NCBI GenBank assembly: GCA_037951105.1 | Contig: JBAMJV010000874.1 | Location: 62,001 to 126,000 of the forward strand | Source of the DNA: Echinarachnius parma | Lineage: Eukaryota; Echinodermata; Echinoidea; Clypeasteroida; Echinarachniidae | DNA length: 64,000 bases | Direction: 5' to 3' | Shown: in pieces, positions 11,954-23,759 of the stretch | Layout: the number at the start of each line of letters is the position of its first letter | How positions within the stretch are numbered: the first letter of the stretch is position 1 | Notes under the pieces: generated by a model | What the model was told of the DNA's origin: nothing | Databases searched by the model: none | The model's input: only the letters and a program-made list of their open reading frames with translations | Translations under genes and position numbers: made by a program

Positions 11954-14900
11954 ATGAAGAAGTTAAAAGCGTCACTTAAACTTCATTCCGACGATGAATT
12001 AAGATTTGATTCACTTACTGATGCAGCAAAAGGAGGGAATTTCAAAGCAGTGAATTATTTCATCAGTCATGGGAAAGATGTGAACAAGGGAGATAACGAG
12101 GGACGGACAGCATTGCAATTAGCATCAGGGATTGGTCATCTTGATACAGTGAAATGTCTACTAAAGCATGAAACGGATGTGAACAAGGGTGATGAGAATG
12201 GGTGGACGGCGCTGCATACCGCATCACAGAATGGGCATTCCGATACAGTGAAATATCTGATAAAGCACGAGGCTGATGTGAACAAGAGAAATAACGAGGG
12301 ACGGACAGCATTGCAATTAGCATCAGGGATTGGTCATCTTGATACAGTGAAATGTCTACTAAAGCATAAGGCGGATGTGAACAATGGTGATGAGAATGGG
12401 TGGACGGCGCTGCATACCGCATCACAGAATGGGTATTCCGATACAGTGAAATATCTGATAAAGCACGAGGCTGATGTGAACAAGGGAAATAACGAGGGAC
12501 GGACAGCATTGCAATTAGCATCAGGGCTTGGTCATCTTGATACAGTGAAATTTCTACTAAAACATCAGGCGGATGTGAACAAGGGGGATGAGAATGGGTG
12601 GACGGCGCTGCATACCGCATCACAGAATGGGCATTTCGATACTGTGGTATATCTGATAAATCACGAGGCTGATGTGAACAAGGGAAATAACGAGGGACGG
12701 ACAGCATTGCAATTAGCATCAGGGAATGGTCATCTTGATACAGTGAAATGTCTACTAAAGCATAATGCGGATGTGAACAAGGGTGATGAGAATGGGTGGA
12801 CGGCACTGCATACCGCATCACAGAATGGGCATCTCACTATCGTGAACTATCTGATAGGTCAAGGAGTAGATGTGAACAGAGAAAATGATATTGGATGGAC
12901 AGCTCTTCATTCTGCCTCAGCGAACGATCACCTCGACATAGTGGAATTCCTGATAAATCAGAAAGCAGACGTGACTGTGGCAGACAATGATGGTTATACA
13001 GCCCTGCATCTGGCATCACAGAATGGCCATTTCGATATTGCGAGATTTCTGATACGTCAAGGAGCTGATGTGGACAAGAAAACGAATACTGGATGGACAG
13101 CTCTTCATTCAGCATCATACTATGGTCATCTCCATACAGTGGAATATCTGACAAATGAAGGAGCGAATGTGGAAGAGGAAGCATGTGATGGATGGACAAG
13201 TTTGCAGTTATCATCACATTTTGGTCATCTTGATACAGTGAAATTCCTGTCAAATCAAGGGGCAGATGTAAACAAGGAAAAGGACAATGGAAGGACAGCC
13301 CTACATGCAGCATCAGAAAATGGTCACCTGAACACTGTAGAATATTTGGTTAGTCGAGGAGCAGATGTGAATAAGGAAAACAATGATGGATGGACAGCCC
13401 TTCATGTTTCTTCGGCTAATGGTCATCTTAACATCGTAAAATACCTCATAGGTCACGGAGCTGGTGTGGAAAAGGGAAACCATGATGATAGTACAGCTCT
13501 GCATGAAGCATCAATGAATGGACATATCGATGAATCGAGCTATCCCCACAAAGGGGCTAATCCCAACACGAGAAGCAACAATGGATGGACAGCCCTTCAT
13601 GTAGCTTCACAGAATGGTAATCTCGATATCTTAGAATATATGATATGTGAAGGAGGTGATGTAAACGCAGAAAGCAACAATGGATGGACGGTTTTGCATG
13701 CCGCAGCACAAAATGGTTATACGGATATAGTAAAATATCTGAAAGTGCAAGGGGCTGATATGAACAAACAGACAAATGAAGGATGGACAGCACTGTTTTT
13801 ATCATCATGGAACGGTCATCACGATACAGTGCAATGTCTGATAAGTCTAGGGGCTGATGTAAACAAGGCCGATCATGACGGATGGATAGCTCTACACGTG
13901 GCCTCACATAATGGTCATCTCGATACAGTGAAATGTCTGGTGAAACATGAGGCTAATGTGAACAAGGACGCTATTAATGGAGTGTCATCTTTGCATTTAG
14001 CATCAGGGAATGGTTACCTTGATACCATTAAATATCTGACAAGTGAAGGGGCGGATGTGAACAAGACAGATGATGAAGGTTGTACAGCCCTGCATGCATC
14101 ATCAAAGAATGGTCATCTCACTATCGTGAACTATCTGATAGGTCAAGGAGTAGATGTGAACAGAGAAAATGATATTGGATGGACAGCTCTTCATTCTGCC
14201 TCAGCGAACGATCACCTCGACATAGTAGAATTCCTGATAAATCAGAAAGCAGACGTGACTGTGACAGACAATGATGGTTATACAGCCCTGCATCTGGCAT
14301 CACAGAATGGCCATTTCGATATTGCGAGATTTCTGATACGTCAAGGAGCTGATGTGGACAAGAAAACGAATACTGGATGGACAGCTCTTCATTCAGCATC
14401 ATACTATGGTCATCTCCATATAGTGGAATATCTGACAAATGAAGGAGCGAATGTGGAAGAGGAAGCATGTGATGGATGGACAAGTTTGCAGTTATCATCA
14501 CAAATTGGTCATCTTGATACAGTGAAATTCCTGTCAAATCAAGGGGCAGATGTAAACAAGGAAAAGGACAATGGAAGGACAGCCCTACATGCAGCATCAG
14601 AAAATGGTCACCTGAACACTGTAGAATATTTGGTTAGTCGAGGAGCAGATGTGAATAAGGAAAACAATGATGGATGGACAGCCCTTCATGTTTCTTCGGC
14701 TAATGGTCATCTTAACATCGTAAAATACCTCATAGGTCACGGAGCTGGTGTGGAAAAGGGAAACCATGATGATAGTACAGCTCTGCATGAATCATCAATG
14801 AATGGACATATCGATGAATCGCGCTATCCCCACAAGGGGGCTAATCCCAACACGAGAAGCAACAATGGATGGACAGCCCTACATGCAGCATCAGAAACTG

Positions 14901-17473
14901 GTCACCTGAACACTGTAGAATATCTGGTAAGTCGAGGAGCAGATGTGAATAAGGAAAACAATGATGGATGGACAGCCCTTCATGTAGCTTCACAGAATGG
15001 TAATCTCGATATCTTAGAATATATGATATGTGAAGGAGGTGATGTAAACGCAGAAAGCAACAATGGATGGACGGTTTTACATGCCGCAGCACAAAATGGT
15101 TATACGGATATAGTAAAATATCTGAAAGTGCAAGGGGCTGATATGAACAAACAGACAAATGAAGGATGGACAGCACTGTTTTTATCATCATGGAACGGTC
15201 ATCACGATACAGTGCAATGTCTGATAAGTCTAGGGGCTGATGTAAACAAGGCCGATCATGACGGATGGATAGCTCTCCACGTGGCCTCACATAATGGTCA
15301 TCTCGATACAGTGAAATGTCTGGTGAAACATGAGGCTAATGTGAACAAGGACGCTATTAATGGAGTGTCATCTTTGCATTTAGCATCAGGGAATGGTTAC
15401 CTTGATACCATTAAATATCTGACAAGTGAAGGGGCGGATGTGAAAAAGGAAGATGAAGATGGATGGACAGGTTTGCATGAGGCATCATACTATGGTCATC
15501 TCGATACAGTGAAGTACCTGATACATCAAGGGTCAAATGTGAACAATGAAACGAAAGATGGATGGACACCTTTTCATTTAGCATTACAGAAAGACCATAT
15601 CGAAACAGCACAGTTTATAAAAGCGCAGGGTGCTTATACGGAGAATGGAAATTATGCTAGATCTACACCTCCATGTGTCGCAACACATAATAGTCAAACC
15701 AATGCAATGGGATATCTGATAAGTAAGGGTGATGATGTAAACGAGGGGCATAATAGCGGATTGACAGATTTATATGCAGCGTCATATAATGGTCATCTCG
15801 ATGAAGTGAAATATTTGATAAATGAAGTTGTTGATGTAAACGAGTGTCGTCATAATGGATGGACAGCCCTTCTTGCAGCATCGTGGAATGGTCATGTCGA
15901 TGTCGTGAAATATCTTGTAAGTCAAGGAGCCGTTATTAACGAGGGAGATGATAATAGGTGTACAGTACTGCACGAAGCATCTCATGGTGGTCATCTTGAT
16001 ATAGTGACATATCTGGTAATCCAAGGGGCAGATGTGAACAAGACAGATGATATTGGATGGACAGCTCTTCATTTAGCCTCAGCGAACGATCACCTCGACA
16101 TAGTGGAATACCTGATAAGTCAGAAAGCAGACGTGACTGTGGCAGACAATGATGGTTATACAGCCCTGCATCTGGCATCACAGAATGGCCATTTCGATAT
16201 TGCGAGATTTCTGATACGTCAAGGAGCTGATGTGAACAAGAAAACGAATACTGGATGGACAGCTCTTCATTCAGCATCATGTTATGGTCATCTCCATATA
16301 GTGGAATATCTGACAAATGAAGGAGCGAATGTGGAAGATGAAGCATGTGATGGATGGACAATTTTGCAGTTATCATCACATTTTGGTCATCTTGATACAG
16401 TGAAATTTCTGTCAAATCAAGGGGTAGATGTAAACAAGGGAAAAGACAATGGAAGGACAGCCCTACATGCAGCATCAGAAAATGGTCACCTGAACACTGT
16501 AGAATATTTGGTTAGTCGAGGAGCAGATGTGAATAAAGAAAACAATGATGGATGGACAGCCCTTCATGTTTCTTCGGCTAATGGTCATCTTAACATCGTA
16601 AAATACCTCATAGGTCACGGAGCTGGTGTGGAAAAGGGAAACCATGATGATAGTACAGCTCTGCATGAAGCATCAATGAATGGACATATCGATGAATCGA
16701 GCTATCCCCACAAGGGGGCTAATCCCAACACGAGAAGCAACAGTGGGTCGACAGCCCCACATGCAAAAAATGATATTGGAGAAACATGCCTCCATGTAGC
16801 AATGTCACATGATCAATTCGAAATAGTTAAATATTTAATATTTCACGAGGCTGGTTTGCCTGACAAAGATAATCCCGAGCTCACAGCTCTCCACCTCGTA
16901 GCAAAAGACGGATACCTAGCAGCTGTAGATTACTTCCTGGGCAAGGGAGCCTGGGTGGACGAGGAGGGAAGTAATGGGATCACGGCGCTGCACAAAGCGT
17001 CAGAGAATGGTCAACATGATGTTGTCAAATATCTGGTCAGCAAGGGTGCAAGCATTACAAAAAAAGGGGGGAAAGATCAGTTATCTTCCCTTCACTGGGC
17101 ATCAATGAATAATCACCTTGATACTGTCATGTATCTAGTGAATAAAGGAGCTAGTGTGCACGAGGTAGATATGCATGGAGAAACTGCTCTTCATCTGGCT
17201 TGTAGACATTGCCATTTGGATACAATAGAGTATTTGGTGTCCAATGGAAGCGATGTCAATAAACAGGACAACTACGGGGTGACCGCTTTACACATATCTT
17301 CATCGACGGGTAATTCAGAAGCTGTTGCGATTTTGTTAAAAGCGAAATGTCATCTCAACACGAAAGACAGCAAAGGATGGACTGCGCTTCATTATGCTGC
17401 AGGAATAGGTGACCTCCGAACCGTCGAGCTCCTCATTAGACATTTTGAAATCGATAGGAGTGATGCAGGGAAG
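11954..17473 (+). CDS. exon 1 of a giant ankyrin-repeat/ZU5 protein
   Basis: The exon encodes 1840 residues. After about 20 N-terminal residues it is an unbroken stack of about 55 ankyrin repeats of 33 residues, each with the GWTALHxASxNGHLDxVKYL and GADVNK pattern. Ankyrin stacks bind other proteins; there is no signal peptide, so a cytoplasmic protein is expected. The ATG follows an in-frame TAA at 11930-11932, which supports this start unless a leader exon joins at 11949. The open frame runs on to a TGA at 17525. I end the exon at 17473 because AAG|GTGTGT is a donor in phase 0 and the last 17 codons lose the repeat pattern. Blocks within the exon are almost identical (198 bp unit four times; about 1.28 kb block twice plus a partial third). 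One degenerate 32-residue repeat, SYPHKGANPN, is kept in each large copy. The domain call is secure; the biological role is unknown. Confidence 0.93.
12080..12829 (+). repeat. 198 bp two-ankyrin unit, about four copies
   Basis: Alternating repeat types GRTALQLASGxGHLDTVKCL and GWTALHTASQNGHxDTVKYL occur as a pair. The pair is repeated about four times with very few base changes, which indicates recent unequal crossover or gene conversion inside the exon. Confidence 0.85.
12830..14113 (+). repeat. large ankyrin block, copy A (1284 bp)
   Basis: The block runs from HLTIVNYLIGQGVDVNREN to the residue before the same words return at 14114. It contains 13 repeats, including the irregular HIDESSYPHKGANPNT repeat. 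The period of 1284 bp is 428 codons, so the frame is preserved. Confidence 0.9.
14114..15445 (+). repeat. large ankyrin block, copy B (with 99 bp extra)
   Basis: It matches copy A almost base for base (for example GTGGAATTC against GTAGAATTC near 14226). It has one extra 33-codon repeat around 14870-14970, beginning ALHAASETGHLNTVEYL, apparently a duplicate of the repeat at about 14580. After TSEGADV it diverges into KKEDEDGWTGLHEA. Confidence 0.88.
16049..16755 (+). repeat. large ankyrin block, copy C (partial, about 700 bp)
   Basis: It corresponds to 12887-13593 of copy A at an offset of 3162 bp. It starts at DIGWTALHLASANDHLDIVE and ends just after GANPNTRSN, where the sequence changes to SGSTAPHAKNDIGETCLHVA. 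It carries more differences than A and B show to each other, so it appears to be older or less homogenised. Confidence 0.85.
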
Positions 17474-18418
17474 GTGTGTATTAGATGCGATAACTACATT
17501 TGTGACCTTAAAGGTTCCATGACATGAAAAAGCATGTTGAGTACCTTGTATTTGTATAAGTGTACACATCCAATATTTGAAAACTTATCACCTTACCAAA
17601 CTTTCCGCAATTCAAGTTCGTGTATTGATTTCTATAGTGTTATTCAGTTTTCCTACTCGATCCTGGTATAATTGGCAAGCCTAGTAATTGCAGTGATGCA
17701 TCATTTAAAATTATTATGTGCAGTGGACGTAAATATGGAGCTATAACAAAAGCCAATTGTTGTACAAATACAATGTTATTGTGGATGTCAATTTACTAGG
17801 CGATAAGCTGTTCTATGGATGGTGTAGTGCATAATCATTAATTACATTACAATTACAAATTGGGCATCAATATAAACGGTAAATAAACAGGCTTTCCAAA
17901 GGTTCGCATTCATGTAAGATAATATAGGGACACGAGAGAGATAAACGTTCGAACTTGAATTGCGGACCTTTTTGTGACGTGTTTTTTAACCAACATATCA
18001 AGGGGTTTACATCTACCAATAATTGTTCTTCATTTTGCTAAGGCTATGGTCAAACGATGCTTGCGATGGGTTGCGATGTGCTGCGATGGGACAATATAAG
18101 TTACGAAGGGCAGATCATGTCCAAAATAAACAAACGTAACAACGGAATGCAAATTTCGCAATAAAACCGGTATAATTCCCATTTATAGCCATACATGAGT
18201 TTTGTCTATAACATTTAGTGTAACATGAACACTAGATGTTTATTATACCCAATCATAATTATTCGCACGCATACACAAGTACATAACATAAACACGCAAA
18301 CACACGCACGCACACACACACACACAAACATGCACACACAAAGACCCAAACAGTACACATCATAGGGCATTTGCAATATGTATTTCCTGGTGCATACCAT
18401 CGATATATCGATGGTGAA
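17474..18418 (+). other. start of the 24.4 kb intron 1
   Basis: It begins GTGTGT. It holds CA-rich microsatellite DNA at 18265-18350 and a short region at 18040-18095 with three ATGGGTTGCGATG-like words. No exon was recognised. Confidence 0.5.
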
Positions 18419-18824
18419 TACAGAGTGGCCCCCAAAACGAAACAAAATATTTACATCCTAAAATAAATACTACTTGACCACATTTAAGCCCGGCGCAGAC
18501 AGAGCCGACTCGACCCGATCCGACTGGGTTTCAGTCAAGCTAGAGTCAGTTTCGCTCAGTGAGAGCCGATCCAGCATGTTGAATCGGCCTCGAATGACCT
18601 CTGACTGGCACTTGACTGGAAAAACCGGAGTCCTGAGGCAGCGCATACTGAGTAAATCAGGCTGAAAACCAGTCGGATCGGGTCGAGTCGGCTCTGTCTG
18701 CGCCGGGCATTAGTCTTCTTCATAGCATTTTTCTTTTAAAAAGATGAATTATCCCGTGAACGTAAGTCATCATGTTTCTTTATTATGGCGAGTACCCCGT
18801 TCCGTTTTGGGGGGCCACCCTGTA
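18419..18824. mobile_element. mariner-type MITE, family G (TA ends), host of a nested element
   Basis: It starts TACAGAGTGGCCCCCAAAAC and ends GTTTTGGGGGGCCACCCTGTA, with TA at each end as in Tc1/mariner target duplications. It is a degenerate, internally shortened relative of 23186-23719 and 52466-53005. A 223 bp element has inserted inside it. Confidence 0.75.
18487..18709. mobile_element. TTA-flanked MITE with inverted ends of about 40 bp
   Basis: The ends AGCCCGGCGCAGACAGAGCC and the matching inverse GGCTCTGTCTGCGCCGGGC continue for about 40 bp each. TTA lies directly outside both ends (18484-18486 and 18710-18712), which suits a PIF/Harbinger-type target duplication. It is non-coding. 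It sits entirely inside the TA-flanked element 18419-18824, so it is the younger insertion. Confidence 0.8.
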
Positions 18825-19635
18825 TAATGCGATCAATTTGGAAGACCATAATGTACCCCCCTGTACCCCGAATACATATGACAATTAATCAGTTTCATAA
18901 ATAAAACATAAACAATCATTAATTACCACTCATCAACAAGTTGTTTCAAGTCATAATTATGGAGAACATCACAATAATGTTTATTATAATTTGGTTCTGT
19001 ATGTTATAGTTTGCAGTAAGAAAACAAAAAAGAATATAAAAATAGTGACATGTAAAATTAATCCAAATACATTTATGGGGTCGGTTCATATTATTTCATC
19101 GATGCTTGTATATCTGCACAACTGTATTTTACAACGTGTGTAATTATTGATAGCATTCGAGTTATTCCGTATATAGTGCGTTATCATATTTTACAAAACA
19201 TTTACATTTCTTGGGATAAAACAAAAAACATTTATGAGCTTAGAACAATGTCTGCAATGAAAAGTAAAGGAATGATATAAACTTGATACAGTATGTTTAC
19301 CTCTACCACTCTGTATATTACATTGAAATGCCTGTCAATATGTGCATAAAATGTAAATTATTTATTTATTTATTATACGTCTCGCAACAATCAATTTCAT
19401 ACATAAGCTGAACGCTAGTAGTGTTGCCTTGCATAATGATACAAAAGAACAGAACTAAAAATAAACATGATAAAGGGTAGTCTAAAGAGAGAGGATATTA
19501 TTTATAGGGGAAGGGGAGATGCCCAATGTTATCAATGAACACAGTAACACATCAAGGTAATCTGAATTACACGTACAACTACAAATTGTACAAGTAATTA
19601 TAGCTATACAAAAACAATTTTACTTAATGCAACAT
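18825..19635. other. intron 1, AT-rich
   Basis: No exon, RNA or repeat boundary seen, apart from ATTTATTTATTTATTAT at 19359-19376. Confidence 0.4.
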
Positions 19636-20203
19636 GGGTGACTAAATTAAAACACGCATGTTGACTTTGTTTGATCTATAATAATGAATACATCACATAT
19701 CTGTTGACTATTTGATGTACATGTTTGTCATATTTTTAATATTATTTTTTCTATTACTTTTTTCTACCTGCTAAGCTTCACCACTAAAAAATCCTGTCAT
19801 AAGCTATTGACTTATGTGACATCAAATACCATTCAACCATCAGTCAGCTAGATGAACAAAAGACATTGGTATGTCCACTGACCACCTGTTTTACAATTGG
19901 ACTGCATGTTTTATACAATGCCCACTCACCATGAAAAGAAGGGTTTCAATGAAAACATCCAATGCTAATGCAATAAGCAATGATAAGGTAGTCGGTGGAT
20001 GAGAACATATCTTTTGTTTATGTTTATCTAGCTGATCGTCAGAGAAGTCAATGATAGAGGGGTTTTATGGGTGGATCTTAGCAGGTAGTATAAAAATAAT
20101 AGAAAAATCTGACATAAATTTACATCAAATAGTCAACAGATATGTGATGAATTCATTATTATAGATCAACCGAAGTCAACATGCATTTTTAATTCAATCA
20201 CCC
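19636..20203. mobile_element. 568 bp element with long inverted ends
   Basis: The first 85 bases (starting GGGTGACTAAATTAAAACA) are matched in reverse complement by the last 85 (ending AATTCAATCACCC), with about ten mismatches. Weaker inverse similarity continues inward, with GACATTGGTATGT-type words giving an arm near 200 bp. There is no coding region. The target duplication could not be resolved. Confidence 0.75.
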
Positions 20204-21153
20204 TTTAAATAATGAAAACATGAAAACCTAATACACATGAATTTATGATTTGTTAAAATTAATTATTTAGACAAAATGGACCGAAAATATAATGTAAGAA
20301 AAAAATATGAATCCTGGATAATACTGAAAACATTATCTTAAAGTCGCCAGTCATTTCATCTGATCTTACTCGAAATTTCCAAGAAATTGATCAATTTGCA
20401 TTATACTTGGAGGTTGAAGACAATGAATTCAGCATGTTCAGGACTAGCATCCATGACATTTAGCTCTGTATTGTACATTATATGAACTCAAAGATACGTC
20501 AATTGTGTTTGAATAAAGAAGGAACTTGTCACTTAATCAAACCTTGTAATTATCATGTAAATAGACAGCCGAATAGGATACTGTGATGGCGACCAATACA
20601 AATACCGGTAAATCAAATTTTCTGTCAGAAGTTTTGCAAATATTCACATAGTCAAGTTGAATAAGGGCAGGGGGGGGGGGGGATGAAGACGCCACAGGTT
20701 TTTACCTGACAAGCAAAAAAGAGGAAAAACCTCCTCCAAACGAATTCATATTAATTATAAAAATAGCGAGCCGTAACTAACGTAAATCTTCAATTTATTT
20801 GGCGCAATATAATTAATATATTTATATTACAAAATAATCATTAGGACCGATTATACTAATAGATTTACCTTGGAAAGTACACCGCTTTTTCCATCAAGCA
20901 TGATATTATTATGGGGAGTGATTTTGGGGCCAGCTAGGACCTTCTCCTGTAGCTAGCCATGTTGGTCTCTTCATAGATCATTATAAACTAAAATGTTTGT
21001 ATAACACTTTTGGAAGGGATATCCAATACATATGTGACAACTGACATGCTCTGGAAAATCAAATTAATAATTTCATTCCTTGCATTTTATGTTTCCAGTA
21101 CTCAGAATCACCTAACACCCCCCCCCCCCCCCCCCCGCCCCCATCCCACCCCC
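20204..21153. other. intron 1, non-coding; 3' side of a minus-strand candidate gene
   Basis: It includes a G run at 20671-20681 and several TTTATT words, for example near 20797, that would read AATAAA on the minus strand. These could serve as polyadenylation signals for the candidate exons at 21154-22118. Confidence 0.35.
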
Positions 21154-21283
21154 TTATTTATGTCTATTCCTCTTATAGTTTGTGATGAAGATATGATATG
21201 CTCTGGGCCAAATAGGGCTTTTCGGAATCACTTTCTCCTTTAAGTTGTCATTCACCTCGGTTGCATGGTTCTTGTTCCTGTAC
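21154..21283 (-). CDS. candidate terminal exon of an unknown minus-strand gene
   Basis: On the minus strand the sequence TTTTACAG precedes the exon. One base completes the codon left open by the exon at 22040-22118, and the frame then reads YRNKNHATEVNDNLKEKV and on to IFITNYKRNRHK before TAA at 21156-21154. It is basic and hydrophilic, with no family recognised. Support is the splice sites, matching phase and a clean stop. Against it, the polypeptide is short, it overlaps a C run at 21118-21137 on its 3' side, and only two exons were found. It lies inside intron 1 of the ankyrin gene, on the opposite strand. It could also be a decayed gene or chance. Confidence 0.4.
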
Positions 21284-22039
21284 CTGTAAAATGATAATAC
21301 AAGATACAAATCATTTGAACAGACTTATGTTTAACAACGTTTTTCAGATTGATTAAATTCAAAGATAGAAAATAGAAAATAAATATTCAAGAAGGATTGC
21401 TTGATAGTAATTTAGTCATAAAAGCTTCATACTGTTTATATCATCCCAGGCTGAGGACATTACTCAAATTACAATGATTTAATAAATAATTCAATTTGAC
21501 TGGTATCTTAAATTAATTACACGCACTTGATCATTGATACAGAAACTCATTTTAAAATACCATGATCTGACTCAAATATAAAACTGAAAATTGAAATGAA
21601 AGATAAAACACAATTTCTACATGTTTGAAGCAAATAAATGGACAGATTGAAAGCCTTAGCTTTTCTTTTGAGATAAAGTCGAACGGATTTCTAAAACTGC
21701 ATACTCCCCATTACACTGTAAAAGTTGTACATTTTATCTCAAATGTGGAACACTTACCCATTTCCCTTTTATAACCTATTACGATTATCATAACTCAATC
21801 CAAGACCAACATAAAGAACACTATTCACTCTGTCATACTCTTGTATACATTTTGTGAATATACAAAGAGAGAAAATATGAGCTGGGTAAAAATTTGTCCG
21901 AAATATTCTTTTTCAGTATGATGACATAAATGGCCATGATGTGCTGCACATACGAATTGTATTTCTCTCTTTTGCTTTGTAAATAATATATGCCAATTCA
22001 TTGTTCTATGTTTCCTATAAAAAAAGCTTAATAACTTAC

Positions 22040-22118
22040 AGAACAATATCCCTACTTCGCTGGACTGTCATGAACCCTGTCTGTATCTTATGAGACTTCT
22101 GCTTGGTTGGTTTCAATC
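22040..22118 (-). CDS. candidate internal exon of the same minus-strand gene
   Basis: On the minus strand this 79 bp exon is framed by CTCATTTCAG and GTAAGTTATT, the strongest splice pair seen in this intron. Only one frame is open: LKPTKQKSHKIQTGFMTVQR, then SRDIV and a split codon that continues into 21283. The incoming phase needs one base from an upstream exon, which I could not identify between 22119 and 24500. The product is unknown. Confidence 0.42.
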
Positions 22119-23185
22119 CTGAAATGAGATTGGATTAAACAAATAGCAAGTTTAATTTGTCATGTTATAATCTTATTACAAGCACTCATTTGACAAATTA
22201 ATCTAAATATGGAATATTTATAAACAAATAATGCCATTTTCATAATTATGACATCACAACTCAAAATAACAATCTAAACAAACATTTGTTATGTAGAATG
22301 GATAGTATGTATGTATGGAAACATTCATGATAAATAAGAGTTTTATGATTTAATGTGGCAATACTGACAAGCATCAGTACATTTTATTGACCTCATGTTT
22401 ATTTTGTTTCAATCAGGCAACCAAATCATACAAATGTATTTATATATTCATGGTGGTCACAAGCAAATTACCAATTCTGAGCAGTGTCGTAGTTCAGAGA
22501 GCCCCTACCCCCCCCCCCCCCCCCAAACAATCAAACACACACACACACGCAACAACAAGAAAAAGGGTCAATCTGTGAAGAAGAAAGCACAATTATCATG
22601 TAATGCATGTGTTCCCCATCCCAAGTCAGACCATGCTACGCAAATTATTCAGATTATAAATGTATCTGCATCTTTACTTTATATGCTTGATGACCAATTA
22701 AGGTATATATTGTAACATAATACCCCGGCCCTCCGCCCCCCCTCCCCCCCACCCCCCCCCCCCCAAAAAAAAAATAAATAAATAAAAATAAAAATTAATA
22801 AAGCACTGAACACAAAGTGCCGCGGTTGATTGGTCAACAATTATTGTTGTATACATAGCCTAGTATTACAATTATTAAAAAGACGACCACCAATCAACAC
22901 GTCGAACCATATTTTTAGAGACAGTGTCAGCAACCAAACCAAGGGAACCAAACTGTAATTAGCCATATTATTGTAAGGGCTAATGTATACTACAATTGAT
23001 GAAACAAATGGTAAATACACTGTACTGCATTATATTGTCCGTGTACTGCATCCGAAACAGCTGATCAATTAGCTGATCACCATCACACACGTAAAAGTGT
23101 ATCTGTATCTATATTTAGAACATGCACAGTAATCATGCGCATAATTTACAAATGCACCGTAGCCTGTTCCGAGTGCTAGACAGTA
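22119..23185. other. intron 1, non-coding with C runs
   Basis: Runs of C occur at 22507-22524 and 22735-22764, the latter followed by an A run and AAATAAATAAA. No exon was recognised for either strand. Confidence 0.4.
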
Positions 23186-23719
23186 TACAGGGTGGCCCAA
23201 AAAAAACGGAACGGGGCACTTCCCAAAATATAATAACAGAATGTTTATGTTCATCGGATAGGGTGTCCTTTCCAATGAAAAACGATACCAAGAACAGTAA
23301 TTTTGGTCAGGTCGTTTTTGTTTAAGGACGCAGTGAGTGAGACCATGTCAGGTGCCGATTTATGTCGATTTCGACCTAGTCAATGCCTGTTTAACCGCAC
23401 TCCTTGCCCGTAATACCATTCAGCGACCATGTCCATTCTCTCGGCGCGCGGCTGAGTGCACACTAACAATAGTGCGCGATGCTCAACGATATGAACGGCG
23501 GTCAGTGCGATTCATCAAGCGCTGGCTCAATACAAATTGACAAAAAAGAGAACCTGACATGGTGTCACTCACAGCGCCCTAAAACAAAAACTACACGACC
23601 AAATTGACTGTTCTTGGTATCGTTGTTCATTTGAAAAGACACTCCATCCGATGGACATAATACATTTGTTACTATGTTTTGGGAAGTGCCCCGTTCCGTT
23701 TTTTTTGGGCCACCCTGTA
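23186..23719. mobile_element. mariner-type MITE, family G, best copy
   Basis: This 534 bp element begins TACAGGGTGGCCCAAAAAA and ends with the inverse, ending in CCACCCTGTA. The inverted ends are very long: the first 160 bases, including CGGAACGGGGCACTTCCCA and GATACCAAGAACAGTA, are matched by the last 160. TA at each end fits the Tc1/mariner superfamily. The middle, which would code for a transposase, is only about 200 bp and is not open. Confidence 0.88.
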
Positions 23720-23759
23720 TTGTCAATAACGATATGTGTAATTTGTAAAATGTGGTCGT

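Noticed and set aside
12063..12821. A 252-codon antisense frame and several similar ones (to 16666) opposite the ankyrin exon
   Set aside because: They are shadows of the repeated coding sequence: the antisense frame repeats with the same period, and its peptide has no domain. Low stop frequency on the other strand comes from the codon pattern of the ankyrin repeat.
17474..17527. Using the TGA at 17525 as the true end of the protein
   Set aside because: The last 17 codons lose the ankyrin pattern in mid-repeat, a phase 0 donor lies at 17473, and the exon at 41898 continues the pattern. An intron-retaining short isoform remains possible.
18474..18665. A 63-codon frame in the 18.5 kb MITE
   Set aside because: It lies wholly in the inverted-repeat element, starts in one of its arms and has no domain.
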